Below the pieces are notes generated by a model. It searched no databases, was not told the DNA's origin, and saw nothing but the letters and a program-made list of their open reading frames with translations. The position numbers and the translations under genes were made by a program. This document shows, piece after piece, positions 41,452 through 53,459 of a stretch of 64,000 bases of DNA. Source of the stretch: Auanema rhodensis (Eukaryota; Nematoda; Chromadorea; Rhabditida; Rhabditidae); the NCBI GenBank assembly GCA_964057225.1, contig OZ059895.1:13516001-13580000 (forward strand), read 5' to 3'. Every line of letters begins with the position of its first letter. The first letter of the stretch is position 1.

Positions 41452-41745
41452 CTACAACAAGCACAAATAGTACAATTGGCGTTTTATTCTTGTTTTGTTA
41501 TGTGGCATTTTTATATTCTCAGCCGTAACATTTTTTTTTTCCAGCTCTTGCGAATATCTATCAATGGCTCATCAATTGAGGACGAATGATCAACCAACTG
41601 GTAAGAATTTGAAAATTTGAATAGTCTACATTTTTTTTTCCAGGTTGAATTGTTGTTTGTATTTTGCTGGTTTTTTATTGTTACATTATGCGATATATCA
41701 AATAAATCATTTATTATAATTACAATTGTTTATAACATTGAAAAA

Positions 41746-41958
41746 TTATACATTTAAATTTTCTGCATCTATCCATTCATTAAAGTTGTCGGGATATCCA
41801 CTCCATTTTACAAATACTTGACGTTTACCGCTTCGAGTACGCTCTTTTAAAACTTTTTCTATATAGTACTTGTTACTTTTATTAGTAGCCAAGACAAGTT
41901 CAGGTTCGTAGAATATTCCCTTTATACGTTCACCATTATAATCTACAAGTTTATACAC
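41746..41958 (-). CDS. Integrase chromodomain, frame-shifted, copy III
   Basis: Same 70-residue chromodomain and same frame break as copy II, so the break is older than the tandem duplication. Confidence 0.8.
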   Translation of the reverse strand: MYKLVDYNGERIKGIFYEPELVLATNKSNKYYIEKVLKERTRSGKRQVFVKWSGYPDNFNEWIDAENLNV

Positions 41959-41972
41959 GGTTGGGTTTCCGG

Positions 41973-42812
41973 TTACACCTCATCAATTGTGAATAGCTCC
42001 ATTGTATATCCAGACTCGTAGCTTTTTTCAAAAGTACGCCTATTTTTGCTTATGCGAACAGTATCACCAATTTTAAAGCGGCTTTTAACAGCTGATGCAT
42101 ATTCTTCAATGAATATATTTGCTTTAACATCAATGGGCCGCATTTTTATAGAGCGGTTATAAGATTTGTTTATTCCTTCAACCAAATCATCTAGGATATC
42201 AATCCATCGATGATTATTCTTGTAATAGAGATATTTCATCATGCGTGTTTTTAAAGTTCTATTTGCTCGCTCCACCATTGCAGCCTTTTGTGGTGAACTT
42301 GTAGATCCGTGCAGTATGGCAAACTTTTTGAATAGTTTTTCACAATGACTATTATAAAACTCTGTGCCATTATCAGTAATCAACTGAATTGGTATAAAAT
42401 TCTTGAATAAACTTTCAAATGCACTAGCAACCTCTATACCACCTTTAGTTTTCAAAGGCCTAACATATAACATGCGTGTATAAACATCAATCATGGTCAA
42501 CATGTAAGCATAGCCGTCGTTTAATTTTTTATATTTTTGCATATCAACCAAATCTGCTTGCACTGTTAGAAATCGACCACATCCTCTAGTCTTTCTAGTC
42601 TGCATACGCATTCTGGTTGGTTTATGTCGTGTAAAAGTTTCAGAATCTTGCAAAAAATCATCAACTTGTACCTTTGAAATGCCATGTTTTCGTGCTTGCG
42701 ATAATAAATTCTTGGCTGATGTATATGAAGCTGGGTGTTTTATATCGTAATAAATGCTCGCCAAAATATCATTTCCATAATCTAATGTAGAACCTTTTAC
42801 GACCTTGGCCAT
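41973..42812 (-). CDS. DDE integrase, copy III
   Basis: The Asp, Asp and Glu positions are all kept. It overlaps the 238-residue gene at its 5' end. Confidence 0.9.
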   Translation of the reverse strand: MAKVVKGSTLDYGNDILASIYYDIKHPASYTSAKNLLSQARKHGISKVQVDDFLQDSETFTRHKPTRMRMQTRKTRGCGRFLTVQADLVDMQKYKKLNDGYAYMLTMIDVYTRMLYVRPLKTKGGIEVASAFESLFKNFIPIQLITDNGTEFYNSHCEKLFKKFAILHGSTSSPQKAAMVERANRTLKTRMMKYLYYKNNHRWIDILDDLVEGINKSYNRSIKMRPIDVKANIFIEEYASAVKSRFKIGDTVRISKNRRTFEKSYESGYTMELFTIDEV

Positions 42813-43485
42813 TCTGTGAGTCTCCTTCTTGTGGTGTGTAATATGATTCGGCGGCAGTATCAAAAGTCTTTGACCTTTTACTTTTGAGTGTACGAACCGG
42901 TGATGGTGAATATCGAATAACAGCTTTACGATGACGAGGCGTTCTAGGTAATATAGTAGAGTCCAAGTCTGTAACAGCCGGTTCAGCTCTAGTTACAACG
43001 TCAACTGAATCATTGTCAGCCGACTCTCTTCTAGTTTGTTTCTTGTTAGAACTTGGTACGCCTTTACTGGCTAAAAACTTTGACAAGACTGAAAATCCAT
43101 TGGGCTCCGTTTTTGTTTTATCCAATACAAAATCTAAAATTTTTGTAATATTCGTGTTTGGTACAGCCTCTTTATTAATCACAAGTTGGTTATTCTTGTT
43201 TGTGCGCACCTCTGGAAATTTCTCCCACAAATTGTTATACTTTCTTGGCAACTTGTATTCTGGCAATAGAGGTGGATCAGCATTTTCCACTTGTACTGAT
43301 ATGGGCGCATCTATACTTTCTCTATAGTTTTTGAGACGAGCAATCAAGTCTTCGTATAGTTCAACCTTTTTATAGTCGGGTATAGCTCTATTTTCTCGTA
43401 AAAGCTTGAGCTCTGCATCAAACTTGTCTATATTAATTGTTTCCTCGTCGACAGGAATTAGTCGATATTTATGGTTGAGCTTCAT
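42769..43485 (-). CDS. 238-residue Polinton protein, copy III
   Basis: Same as copy II. The C-terminal basic tail ends YIRLWK inside the integrase start. Confidence 0.6.
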   Translation of the reverse strand: MKLNHKYRLIPVDEETINIDKFDAELKLLRENRAIPDYKKVELYEDLIARLKNYRESIDAPISVQVENADPPLLPEYKLPRKYNNLWEKFPEVRTNKNNQLVINKEAVPNTNITKILDFVLDKTKTEPNGFSVLSKFLASKGVPSSNKKQTRRESADNDSVDVVTRAEPAVTDLDSTILPRTPRHRKAVIRYSPSPVRTLKSKRSKTFDTAAESYYTPQEGDSQNGQGRKRFYIRLWK

Positions 43486-43790
43486 GATTTAAAACCAAAA
43501 TAGGCAATACCACATGTAACTATTGTTTTCAATTGTTTGTGTGAAAGCGTTGCCAATAATGATTTAGCCTTTTCCGGTGTGCGTATCAAAGCTATTTGAC
43601 GTAATAATGAAGATATGGGCAAGAGGGTTTTATATTCCTTGTTAGTTAAAAGAAAATTATTATTTTTCACAATATTAAATACAATTTCAACAATAATTTC
43701 AATTTGTGCAAAAGAAAATGAGGAAACAGAACAAGGAGTTTTGGCGCAAGAAGACAAAAAGTTGAAATTTGACAAAATACGACCACTCAT
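43482..43790 (-). CDS. 102-residue Polinton core-type protein, copy III
   Basis: Identical in sequence to copies I and II, so it is the best conserved of the small genes here. Confidence 0.6.
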   Translation of the reverse strand: MSGRILSNFNFLSSCAKTPCSVSSFSFAQIEIIVEIVFNIVKNNNFLLTNKEYKTLLPISSLLRQIALIRTPEKAKSLLATLSHKQLKTIVTCGIAYFGFKS

Positions 43791-43802
43791 TGAACAAGCA
43801 CT

Positions 43803-44483
43803 TTAAACACTAAACACATTTCTGGCAACATAAACCATAGGGTTCTCCGCTGTTATATCAGATAGTATACGCTGCTTCTCACTTGTTAAAGGATGATTGT
43901 CAATCAGTAAATGACTATAGGGAGTAGACATTGCATCATCATACGCCTCTAGAGCATTTTTGAAACGTGGCCCAAATAATTGCTGCAGACAATTACGTAT
44001 TTGTAATATATCTGAATGACTTTTCATCAGTATTATATATGTACTATTGATTCGACTGGTCCTGTCCAGTTGAAATGCCGCTTGCACAAGATTAAACACT
44101 GCCAAATTCCAGTGATGAGCCCATACTGTAAAAATGTTGTTGAGTAATTCCTTTGCTGCTTTATTCGATGAAAAAAAGTTCATCAAATCATCCAGCACTA
44201 GTATAGTATTTACTCCCTTTTGTTCTTTTATCAAATCAGGATCAGGAGGCCCTTGAATAATTATTAAACGCTCATCATTCATTGGTACACCTGACGATGA
44301 CCCACATGGACTAAACCAGAATATTCTATCAATGGGGACGTTGAAAAACTTTTCAGTATTTTCACATATATGCTTTATGAGGGTTGTTTTACCGCATTGG
44401 GTAGCACCTATTACTGTTGTCTGACTGGGTAGTTTGAAGCTGAAAACCATAATCAACCACTCGTAAATGTACCTAAAATGCAA
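43803..44483 (-). CDS. Packaging ATPase, copy III
   Basis: Intact Walker motifs; same residues as copy II. Confidence 0.9.
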   Translation of the reverse strand: MHFRYIYEWLIMVFSFKLPSQTTVIGATQCGKTTLIKHICENTEKFFNVPIDRIFWFSPCGSSSGVPMNDERLIIIQGPPDPDLIKEQKGVNTILVLDDLMNFFSSNKAAKELLNNIFTVWAHHWNLAVFNLVQAAFQLDRTSRINSTYIILMKSHSDILQIRNCLQQLFGPRFKNALEAYDDAMSTPYSHLLIDNHPLTSEKQRILSDITAENPMVYVARNVFSV

Positions 44484-44529
44484 ATGATTTCATTTATACT
44501 AGTGTACACGTATCAAGTGGTGGTTTGTC

Positions 44530-45387
44530 ATGGATGATTTTTACATTACTCTTCCATCATCAGTTGACTCTGAAAAAAGTAATACATCATCAGTGTTTCT
44601 TACCAGATTACCTGAAACACTAAGGCTACGCAATAATAGATATTGCATTGGGCTGACAGACATCATTTTTCCTTGTTCTATATTAAATGTTCAAAAAGAT
44701 TTATCTTATACACTACGTTTTTCCAATAGAAAATTTATTCTACACTTGCCTAAAGGCAACTATGCAAATGGTGATGAAATAATACGCGGAATCAATGCTG
44801 GAAGAGAATCATTTATCGCCAACAATACAAAGCCTCTTGGAGCTGAGGAAGAAGCACGTATAAAAAGTTTAATAGATAAAGATGAAGATGTAAAAAAATG
44901 GTATAATAATCGCCAGGCTGAGGCTAAGCTAGTGGAGGAAATGCTCGCAGACGCCACATTTCAGTTTAACAAAACATTGCAGCGCATAGAGTTTGTAACA
45001 AGCAAGCGACTATTGTTGAATGCAACGCTTGGTGATGATTTTGCATATTTTCTTGGTTTTGAAAATAAAAACATCAACGATACAATAATAGCCAGGCGTC
45101 CCATTGATTTTTCAAATAACATTAATACAATGTATATATATTGTGATATTGTAGAATATTCCATTCTTGGTAATGTGAAAGCTAATTTACTTGCATGTTT
45201 ACCTGTACCACCTCCTACTGAATTTGGTAAAATGATTGCCAAAACATTTAATCCTATTCGTTATGTACCAATCACTAGACAAACACTCGATACCATACGT
45301 ATTGAAATTTTAGATGAATTTGGTCGTCCTATGCAATTTAATTATGGTTCTACTGTTGTTACATTACATGTTAAAAATATGAAATAA
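44530..45387 (+). CDS. Penton-like minor capsid candidate, copy III
   Basis: Same 285-residue product as copy II. Confidence 0.7.
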   Translation: MDDFYITLPSSVDSEKSNTSSVFLTRLPETLRLRNNRYCIGLTDIIFPCSILNVQKDLSYTLRFSNRKFILHLPKGNYANGDEIIRGINAGRESFIANNTKPLGAEEEARIKSLIDKDEDVKKWYNNRQAEAKLVEEMLADATFQFNKTLQRIEFVTSKRLLLNATLGDDFAYFLGFENKNINDTIIARRPIDFSNNINTMYIYCDIVEYSILGNVKANLLACLPVPPPTEFGKMIAKTFNPIRYVPITRQTLDTIRIEILDEFGRPMQFNYGSTVVTLHVKNMK

Positions 45388-45392
45388 ACGTT

Positions 45393-45887
45393 TTATTCAA
45401 CAGTTATACAATACCACATTTTTATTTTCGAAGGTTTAAAAGATAGTTTAGGGCAGTTTTGTTTGTCGCTCGGCTCGTGTTGTGAATGTTCTCCGTCACT
45501 ATTGCTGCGGCATCTTTTTGATTGGGTTGAATGTACAAACTCCTCAGCTTTTTCAAAGGGTTTGCTGGTATCATTTCCATCACCATCTTCACCATTCGTT
45601 CCATTATTATTATGAATACGCCGAATATGACGCTCACAATTGAATCTTGTTCCAAAAGTTTCACTACAATGAGGGCACAAACGTCTACGAACACCATCCA
45701 AATGTCCATATTTTTGAATAAAGTCAGCATTGCTGATATAATTGTTACATATGGGTTGAATCCCTGCATGTCTTTTCAAAACGTGATCACTAAAATGCTT
45801 GGTTGAAGAAAATATTTCCTTGCATGTACCACAATATTTGTTACATAAAAGTTCCATTAGAGGAAAATGAAAAACGACCACACGCAA
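45393..45887 (-). CDS. C2H2 zinc-finger protein, copy III
   Basis: Same as copy II, two intact fingers. Confidence 0.75.
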   Translation of the reverse strand: MRVVVFHFPLMELLCNKYCGTCKEIFSSTKHFSDHVLKRHAGIQPICNNYISNADFIQKYGHLDGVRRRLCPHCSETFGTRFNCERHIRRIHNNNGTNGEDGDGNDTSKPFEKAEEFVHSTQSKRCRSNSDGEHSQHEPSDKQNCPKLSFKPSKIKMWYCITVE

Positions 45888-45898
45888 TCAACCCACTT

Positions 45899-46105
45899 TT
45901 ATATAATGAGCAATAATATGACTAGTGTTGTACAAAAGCCCAATCCCAATGCTATACCTTTAATAAATGGCACTGAAATACATTTCAACATTCTCCTGTA
46001 TAAAGGCGCTGGTTTAGATTGCTCCAACGTGTATTTGACACATAATTCACAGTGACAAGGAATATTCATAACTGACCACGTAATGTAGCAGGTTATTAAT
46101 GACAA
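45899..46105 (-). CDS. Small tail-anchored protein candidate, copy III
   Basis: Same as copy II. Confidence 0.45.
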   Translation of the reverse strand: MSLITCYITWSVMNIPCHCELCVKYTLEQSKPAPLYRRMLKCISVPFIKGIALGLGFCTTLVILLLII

Positions 46106-46771
46106 ATTTCTTATATAGTAGCCAATTTATAGTCGAATACTTTATGCATCATTCAAGAGTTTGATCTAAACGCTGGATTAGCTATGGCTATAGAAGATAA
46201 ACTCGCAAAGGATCGAATACACTACCCCATGACATCAGTGAAAATGCGCTCTTATTTCATAGAAGGAGGCCGCTTGGATTCACCTAATAATATATTATTC
46301 ACGTCTCACACACCAAAACGTGTTGTAGTAGGTCTTGTTGGCGCACACGCCTATAATGGTACTTTTAAACATTCGCCATTCAACTTTAAACCGTTTGATT
46401 TGAAAAATATATACTTGACGCTCAACAATAGGGTAATACCTACCCGTCCTTATAATTTAGAATGGCGATCTTCCTATGCCACAGCATATATTGACATGCT
46501 GGAAGGTTTGGGACTTGGTCGTACAGATTCATCCAATGGTATTACACCAGCAATGTATAAAGCTGGTTTCACATTTTTTGTATTTGATATTTCTCCTACT
46601 GTGCATTCGTCAGAGTTATTTGATGTTATACGACAAGGTAATGTAGCCTTGAAATTGGAATTTGGTCAACAAACGCCGCAAGAGGGCTTATATGCAATTG
46701 TTTATGCAGAGTATGACTCTATTCTTTCCATTGACAACAATCGTGCTCCATATATTGATACCAGTTTGTAA
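46106..46771 (+). pseudogene. Deletion scar and capsid protein 3' remnant, copy III
   Basis: Same junction as copy II (about 46,147). The remnant frame 46,184-46,771 (195 residues) keeps the GRTDSSNGITPAMYKAG segment that copy II has lost, so the 36-bp loss came after duplication. Confidence 0.85.
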
Positions 46772-46909
46772 TGTATGTAATAAAATTCTTTAAAAGATTT
46801 AAGAATAAAATTTATTAATACAACTATTTTTAAAAATAAATACATGTACAATGATAAAATTTTATAAATACAAATATATACAAGATAAAAATTTATAAAT
46901 TCAAATATA

Positions 46910-49900
46910 TTATTCACAATAACCGTAGGGTAAAGTACTATAATCTTGAAGATAACAAAGTTTATCCATTACGACTCTAGTACTTTTTGTCATATCCATT
47001 GTGGATATGGCACCGAGTTGCCTCTTTAACAAGGTTGTGTTGGTTTTTAAAACCAATTTCTCTCCATCCATAACGAGACCGCGAACCAGTCGCTCCATAC
47101 TTTCAAAGTTTACCACTGACGCTGCCGTGTGGTCCAACGTCTGTAAATTATAAAATTATTTGAAAAGTCAAAGCTCGTACTTACCACTCCCTTTGCCTTT
47201 GTTACATATTTTACATCACCAGCTGCATTTACAAGTTTATAACTATAAACTTTTGCCGCTGGTGACACAAACTTGGTCATTGACCAACCATCGGGTATTT
47301 CAGAGGTTAGTTTACCTAACCATTCACCCTTCATATCCTCAATTGGATCTGGCTCATCCAGGCACCTTTGATAAATTAGTGAATCCGTGTCTAAATAATG
47401 TAAGTTTAAATTGAATACAAAGTATAACATTACCTGTATACACCAAATTCTTTCCAATTTTCTCCATTGCCTTATACAATAGTAGCCTTGCATGAGCGGT
47501 TGTATAGGCCGCAATAGCTACATTTGTAAAAGGCGGTGGTGCCAAATGTGAATCCTCTGGTACTGTTGTGCAGTACGCAACATTATCCACAATTTTGAAC
47601 CCAGTGAGTTCCCTTGCAGGATCAGTAATGATCCTACCAATTTCTGGGTCCTCAACACCAATAATCTTGGTTTGGGCTTTATCAGGTCTTTGACCCATTT
47701 TACCCCAGACACTATAAGCAAATTTGTAATGTATTGTTTTAAAAAGTTTACAAACCTATTTAGCTGCAGTTTGGCTATGCTACGCATGGCAGCATTCTTC
47801 TCAATTTTATTGCTCTCCAGAGCAACACCAGTGTTCTCCTCGTGCTCTTGGAGATAAATCACCTGTAAAATTCTATTTAATGTGATACCTTTGTTAAAAC
47901 ATACCTTTTCTTCCTCTGTCATGTTTGGCTTTGGCCAGCCCGACGCCTCTTGTTTAATTTTTATGTACTTTTGTACAAACTCTTTAAACAGGCCGCCTTG
48001 TTGCCATTCTTCCCAGTGCCACACCTCATGCACATTAAGCACTTTATAGCCACGTTGTATGGCACACTCGAGCTCAACATGTGTCACAGTTAGATGCAGC
48101 TTTCTAGCATTTACATCATTCTGGTGCTCACATGTTACATTTTTACTTTTGACTGCACAAGTGCGGCAGTTTGTAAAAATAAGTTTACCGCCAATACGTG
48201 TGCCTAATACAGGGTACAGCAAATTTGTGGGTGCAAGCACGTCACATTTTACTAGCCCCTTGTATGGGCAACATGTCTCAAAGCTTTTGAAACCCTCAGT
48301 AATAACTTTGGGATTACCTACAGGGTAATAGGCATCAAAAGCGGTGACATATGGATATAGTGAACAAAAGTCCACATACTCGAGCGAGTATCTATCCGAA
48401 GCTTGTGCCAAAAGCTTATATGTCTGGGTGCGGCCACCGGTAAAGGCATCTCTAGGTGCCAAGCGTGTAACAACATTTGTTTCACGCATAAATTTCGCCA
48501 TTTCTTCATTGGCCGAAATTTGTGCATTAATTTCGTGCTCCCACACTGTGGTAACACTAATGCCTTGGCTTTGTATTGCTTCAAGCCTTTTCATGGTTTT
48601 ATCATAAACCTAAATTTTAAAAATTAAAATGATTAAAAATGTCACAATTACCTCTTCCATTGTTTCACCATTTCTGCCTGGTGCTATAGCGCTCTTGTTG
48701 GTGCACTGGGGGCAACCATGATAGATACAACCATTAATCTACAAAAATTTGCACTTTTTACATTTATTACAAATTACTCACCTCATAGCCATGATTGGCA
48801 ACGGGGTCATAAGCATCGAGTAGATAGCGATGACCATCTACTCTCACTGCAAATTCACCACCATTAAGCTTATGCATTAATGGGCGGCCCAGTCCTTGTT
48901 CTAGCCATTTTATATACTTTATGGCTATTATACTCTGCTTTTGACCGGCATAATAACCAGTCTCGGGCAGAATACCCACTTGGTTCTCTTTAATATGATT
49001 CATTTTCAGCTGTAATATACTAGTTTTGAAAATGCTTGTATTTGAAAAAACTTGCCTGGAATAAAGAGAAACTGGCAAATGTCATACACTGTATGACAGG
49101 GTTCCAGCCAGTGGTGGCGGTTGCCAACTTCATGTAAACTTTCATACAGTTGGTTAAAATACGGACATCTGTCCTACAATATTCCAAAAGCTCTTCATCA
49201 AAATCAAACGCTCTTTGATTACGCTCTTCATACCAAATATTGAATGAAGCTAGGTCTTCTGCTTTCATTCTAGCAGTACAATAGTACTGTTTTGGTGGTA
49301 AAGATGGTAACACTTTGCCATAATTTATTGGATGGTTAAAGAGGTAAGGAAACTGTCCTTTACTCATATCAGGTACACCAAATGCCTTGGGTAACGCTGA
49401 TAGGGGTAAAGGCACTAATAAATAACTATCTTTAAAATATAAATGATTAAATTTTTGACCTCTTAAAGGCTTGACAACCATGCTTATAATCTTGGTCCCA
49501 TTTAAAATTGGATCAGGATATATACCACGGTTTATCAGCCTAGACACCAAGAAATGTATGTCAAAGCGTGAACCATTATGCGCAATCAAAATTGCATTAT
49601 CATTCTCAACAGAGTTGAGTAACCAATCAAGGAAACGATCTGTTACAGACCATTCACTATCACCTTGTTGGTACCCAAAATGGCCCTCCTTGGTTGTGCA
49701 TTTTTCACATGAATTGGCGTCTATACAACTTTCACAAAATTTATTATACACAACCATATTGGGCCATTGTTCATCTGCATATTCATGAACATTTGTACCG
49801 CTTTTTAACACAACCGTTTCAAAGTCATAGAATATAATCTTAAACAAGTAAGTATTACACTTGTAAAGATGTAAAATACAAACCTTGTATTTCTCTTGCC

Positions 49901-52093
49901 TCTTTTTTAACTGATCCTTCTTCTTGTCGTTAGGTGGTACCCAACAACAAGAATGATCTTCAGGCTTTGTTTGCCCACACTTTTTGCAAAATTTCTCATT
50001 GCAATTGTGCGGTCTATCAGCACGTACTCTGTGATAATGATCACAGTTTTCACATGTCTGAATTTAGTCATGTTAAATTTTATATATATTTTTTAAATTA
50101 CCTTAAACATTCGACATGTTTTTCTAATATGCCTGTCAAAGCATTGACGAGTTTTGAACAAAACTCTACAACTATCACATCTTATGCTACTCTCAACCGC
50201 ATTTTCCATCGAATTACATTTTAAGGTGTGGCATTTCTTACACTTGGCTTTACATCTATGCAACACTGTTTTGTAAGATAATTTACAGTGTTGGCATATA
50301 ATACCATCAAAAATCTGTGATCTACTACAAGTTGTAATACAGTCATAATGATTATTTCGGTAGCCTAGTGTTACCACTTTGCTAGCCGTTTCATTAAAGA
50401 TACGCTGAATAGCGTACATACGCTGTCCAGGTGGCCTAGCGTATACTACAAACTTATAGTCTGTATTACAACTTGCAATAATATTTAAATGGTTCAAATT
50501 ATAATTTGGTAAATGTACAGAAATACCACACCTATTCAATAAATTGATATGATGTGGTTGATTTGGCAACAAGATGTAGTTGCGACGAAGATTTTGAATC
50601 CTCCGCTTCTCAACAACATCTTCTGCTGCCTCTTCATCGGCTCTCCACATTCCCACAACTGCTGCTCTAGCCAGGCAATGTGTATCAGTGTTCTCAATTG
50701 TGCCAGGTATTTTGAGTTCGGCATCAAAATAGAAACCAACTCTACCTTCACCAGGCATCAGGCTTGGCTGCACTGGTCTCTCATCAAACACATACATTTC
50801 AATATTCATTGCCTGGCTAATTACAGCCTCTCGCTTTGATTGCTGCACCTTGCTGATGGCATTCATGATGGCAACGCCATCCAAATGCTCCCTTCTACGG
50901 AAATCCATAAATATGGATCCCTTTTCAAAGGATGGGTGCTCTATTGATAAACAAAATAGCGCTTTTTGTTTATCTGGCACACCACTTTCAGCAAGGCACC
51001 GATCAAGAAACTCATTAAATAGCCGCGGCATGACAACATGCATTGGCTCATCAATGGCTTCCAAATGTGGGAACGTGAGCGATCTAACGACCACGTTGGT
51101 GAACCGACCAGTTCGTTTTATGCGTCGGTGTGACCACTATAATACACACTTTTTATAATGGTTATACGCTTAGTTTAAATATAAATAATTTTTGTTTATA
51201 ACTTTTTATAAATTTACTTTTCTTTAAATTATTTTTATATTCTTTTATTAAAAATAAATGGCATTTGATTTTTAAATATAAAGTTGTTTCTTTTATAAAC
51301 ATTTGTTAATGTTTAAAAATAAATGAAAAGGTCAAGATGGTGTTTTATTATTTTACTAGTTCAAAATGTTTGAAATATTTATAATTTGTAAGAATTCAAA
51401 ATTGGTTGAAAGAAAGATAGATAGTGAGATGAAATGTAAAGATTTTAAAATGAATGCTGTTCAAAAGAATGAATATGTAAATTTCAAAATACTTGCAATT
51501 TGTTTGATAAAAGATATAGATTGAGATGAAATGTAAAGATGAGAAAGAGAGAATTTTATGAATGCAATTGAAAAAGAGAAATAAATTTCAAAATGTTTTC
51601 AAAATATGCAACTGGAGCAAGAGAAAATTTCATGTTTCAAAAGATATATTATGAAATGATATGTAAATAAAAGATCGCACCTCTATTTTACAGACATCGT
51701 TGAAAGCCGCTCCATATCCGACTTGCCCTCCACTGGTTGATGGGGTAGCGGGATCCCATTCTCATAAAAAGAAAAAACTAATTGTTATAATTTTTAATAT
51801 CGCTTACTCATCACTGTCATCCAAGGTTATTACTTCAATAACCCTTGATGATGAGGGCCCACTGTTAAAAGTGGGTGATGTGGGCTCACAGAGCTCGATC
51901 CCATCAGCCTCGGTAAACTTTATACGTTTACTAAAAAACAAAATATATATAAAGATTCAAAATATTGTTAAATTACCTGAGCTGATTAATCTCTTCATAA
52001 TCAAATCCTAGCTCTTCACATAAACGTTTATAACTGAAAAAAGAAAAAGTTTACAAACAAATAAACAAAAAGACACAACCTATTAGCAGCCAT
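46910..52093 (-). CDS. Protein-primed family B DNA polymerase (PolB), copy III, full length
   Basis: It replicates the linear element from a terminal protein. The gene has about a dozen exons. Small 5' exons (52,093 to about 51,680) encode MAANSYKR and an acidic VIEVITLDDSDEE stretch. A large exon (about 51,112-50,093) carries a conserved N-terminal domain and Cys/His pairs (IICQHCKLSYKTVLHRC; CDSCRVLFKTRQCFDRH). Another Cys-rich exon lies at 50,060-49,880. ExoI is IIFYDFETVV (49,840), then ExoII HNGSRFDIHF and ExoIII YCRTDVRIL. Polymerase A is DFCSLYPYV, B is KLQLN/WGKMG across an intron, C is YLDTDSLIY. All catalytic acids are visible. The product is roughly 1.2 thousand residues. Confidence 0.9.
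51114..51680 (-). other. Large 5' intron of PolB, copy III
   Basis: About 570 bp of A/T-rich DNA between the small 5' exons and the first large exon, containing imperfect repeats of GAGATGAAATGTAAAGAT. It is mirrored at 19,507-20,078. No gene seen. Confidence 0.5.
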
Positions 52094-52320
52094 TGTACCT
52101 TGATATAATGAATATATCAGTCTACACATTGCTGTTGGCATTGTAATTTGTTATGTAACATGGATTTGGGTACAGCTGTCAAAACTAGCAGTTGCGATAA
52201 ACTTTAAAATAAATAAGCTTATTGAATACATCTGTTTTTATTGTCCCCGTCGGATTAATTTTTGTTATTAGTTCTTATTAAATTAACTTTATGCGTTTCA
52301 TTGAGGTCAGCGCAACTGTT

Positions 52321-53146
52321 TGTTAATCTTATTGTATTTACCTTCAATGTGTGCTCTATAGAGTTATTGTATTGTTATATTAGTAAAATAAAGTTTAAAA
52401 CTAGTCTTTTCTTTTAATTTGAAACTTTTACTTGTTAGAATAAATATAATTAATAACAATTTGTAATTTCAAAAATTAATAATTTAATGTCATTCTTATC
52501 GAATTAACCTTCGATATGTGTTCCATTAAATTTTGGTATTTCATATCGTTCTTATCGAATTAACTTTCGATATGTGTTCCATTAAATTTTGTATTTCATA
52601 TCGTTCTTATCGAATTAACCTTCGATATGTGTTCCATTGAATTACCCGTAACAAGTACGGTGAACAAAACGATATACATGCAAAAATTTTACTGTTCTTT
52701 AAAATAAAAACAATACAAACACAATACAATAAAAAATAAACAAAATAAGTAAACAAACATTATTAATAAATTTAATAAATAAATAAAATTTAAAAAACAA
52801 ATTTACATATTTAAATATTTAAATATTTAAAATTTATAATTTTTATTTTTACTTAATATATTTAAAAATAATTAAAACTATATACATACATTTGAATAAA
52901 CAAATTTAAAATTTGATTTAAAAAAAAAAAAAAAAAATCATGCTTTAAATCATGATTTTTAAATTTAAAAAAGGAAAATCCATGAACCATGATCCCAAAA
53001 TATGATTTTAACAGCTGACGCTCAAAAATATGTTTTTGACAGCTGACGCGCCCCAAAAGTATGTTTATAGCAGCTGACGCCCCCAAAAGTATGTTTTTGA
53101 CAGCTGTTTGGGGGCGTGGTTAGTAAATTTTGCACGGCTCTCTACT
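52321..53146 (-). repeat. Polinton right TIR, copy III
   Basis: Inverted copy of the left TIR: three dyad repeats (about 52,478-52,640), A/T-rich block, E-box repeats (about 52,995-53,107) and terminus ...GGCTCTCTACT. It is shorter than the left TIR by A/T indels. Confidence 0.9.
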
Positions 53147-53152
53147 TGTCTT
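53147..53152. repeat. Target-site duplication, right copy
   Basis: TGTCTT directly after the terminal CT. The RNase H frame of retroelement 2 resumes here (V-L-L-Q-D). Confidence 0.8.
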
Positions 53153-53459
53153 ACTACAAGATACAGGAAATGGATTACACCCTGTTGCGTTCGCAAGTAG
53201 GAAGCTCTCACCTACAGAAAGAAAATACCCACCTATCGAATTAGAAGCTTTGGCACTCGTCTACGCATTACAACAATTTCGCACATATGTTTTAGGCACG
53301 TCAACTAAGCTAATAACGGATCATCGACCACTAACCAGTCTAATGAGTAGAAGAGATCTTATTGGAAGACTAGCGAAATATCAGTTAATGATCCAGGAAT
53401 ATGATATTGTGATTATGTACCGTCCAGGACGTATGAATAGTGTATGTGATGCACTATAA
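53147..53459 (+). pseudogene. RNase H remainder of retroelement 2, ended by a nonsense codon
   Basis: It continues the interrupted RNase H: HPVAFASRKL, IELEALALVYAL, TDHRPLTSL and MNSVCDAL, then TAA at 53,457. Retroelement 1 has a Ser codon at this place (DALSRYIG) and the same frame goes on afterwards into integrase, so the stop is a point mutation. Confidence 0.85.

Larger units (their letters stand above)
17886..53146. mobile_element. Polinton (Maverick) complex: fold-back end plus three tandem copies
   Basis: 35.3 kb with the same terminus at both edges. Polinton hallmark genes are present (protein-primed PolB, retroviral-type integrase, packaging ATPase, adenain-like protease, capsid proteins). 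Internal left termini at 28,934 and 39,313 both follow the same PolB position (ATCTATACA). Simple transposition does not give this layout; nested insertion plus unequal recombination, or assembly error, must be considered. Confidence 0.85.
39313..53146 (+). mobile_element. Polinton copy III (both TIRs, full PolB, capsid-deleted; 13.8 kb)
   Basis: The only copy with a left TIR (39,313) and its own right TIR (ending 53,146), and with PolB complete. Gene order: destruction-box gene (+), integrase cluster and ATPase (-), penton-like (+), zinc finger and tail-anchored (-), capsid remnant (+), PolB (-). Confidence 0.9.
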
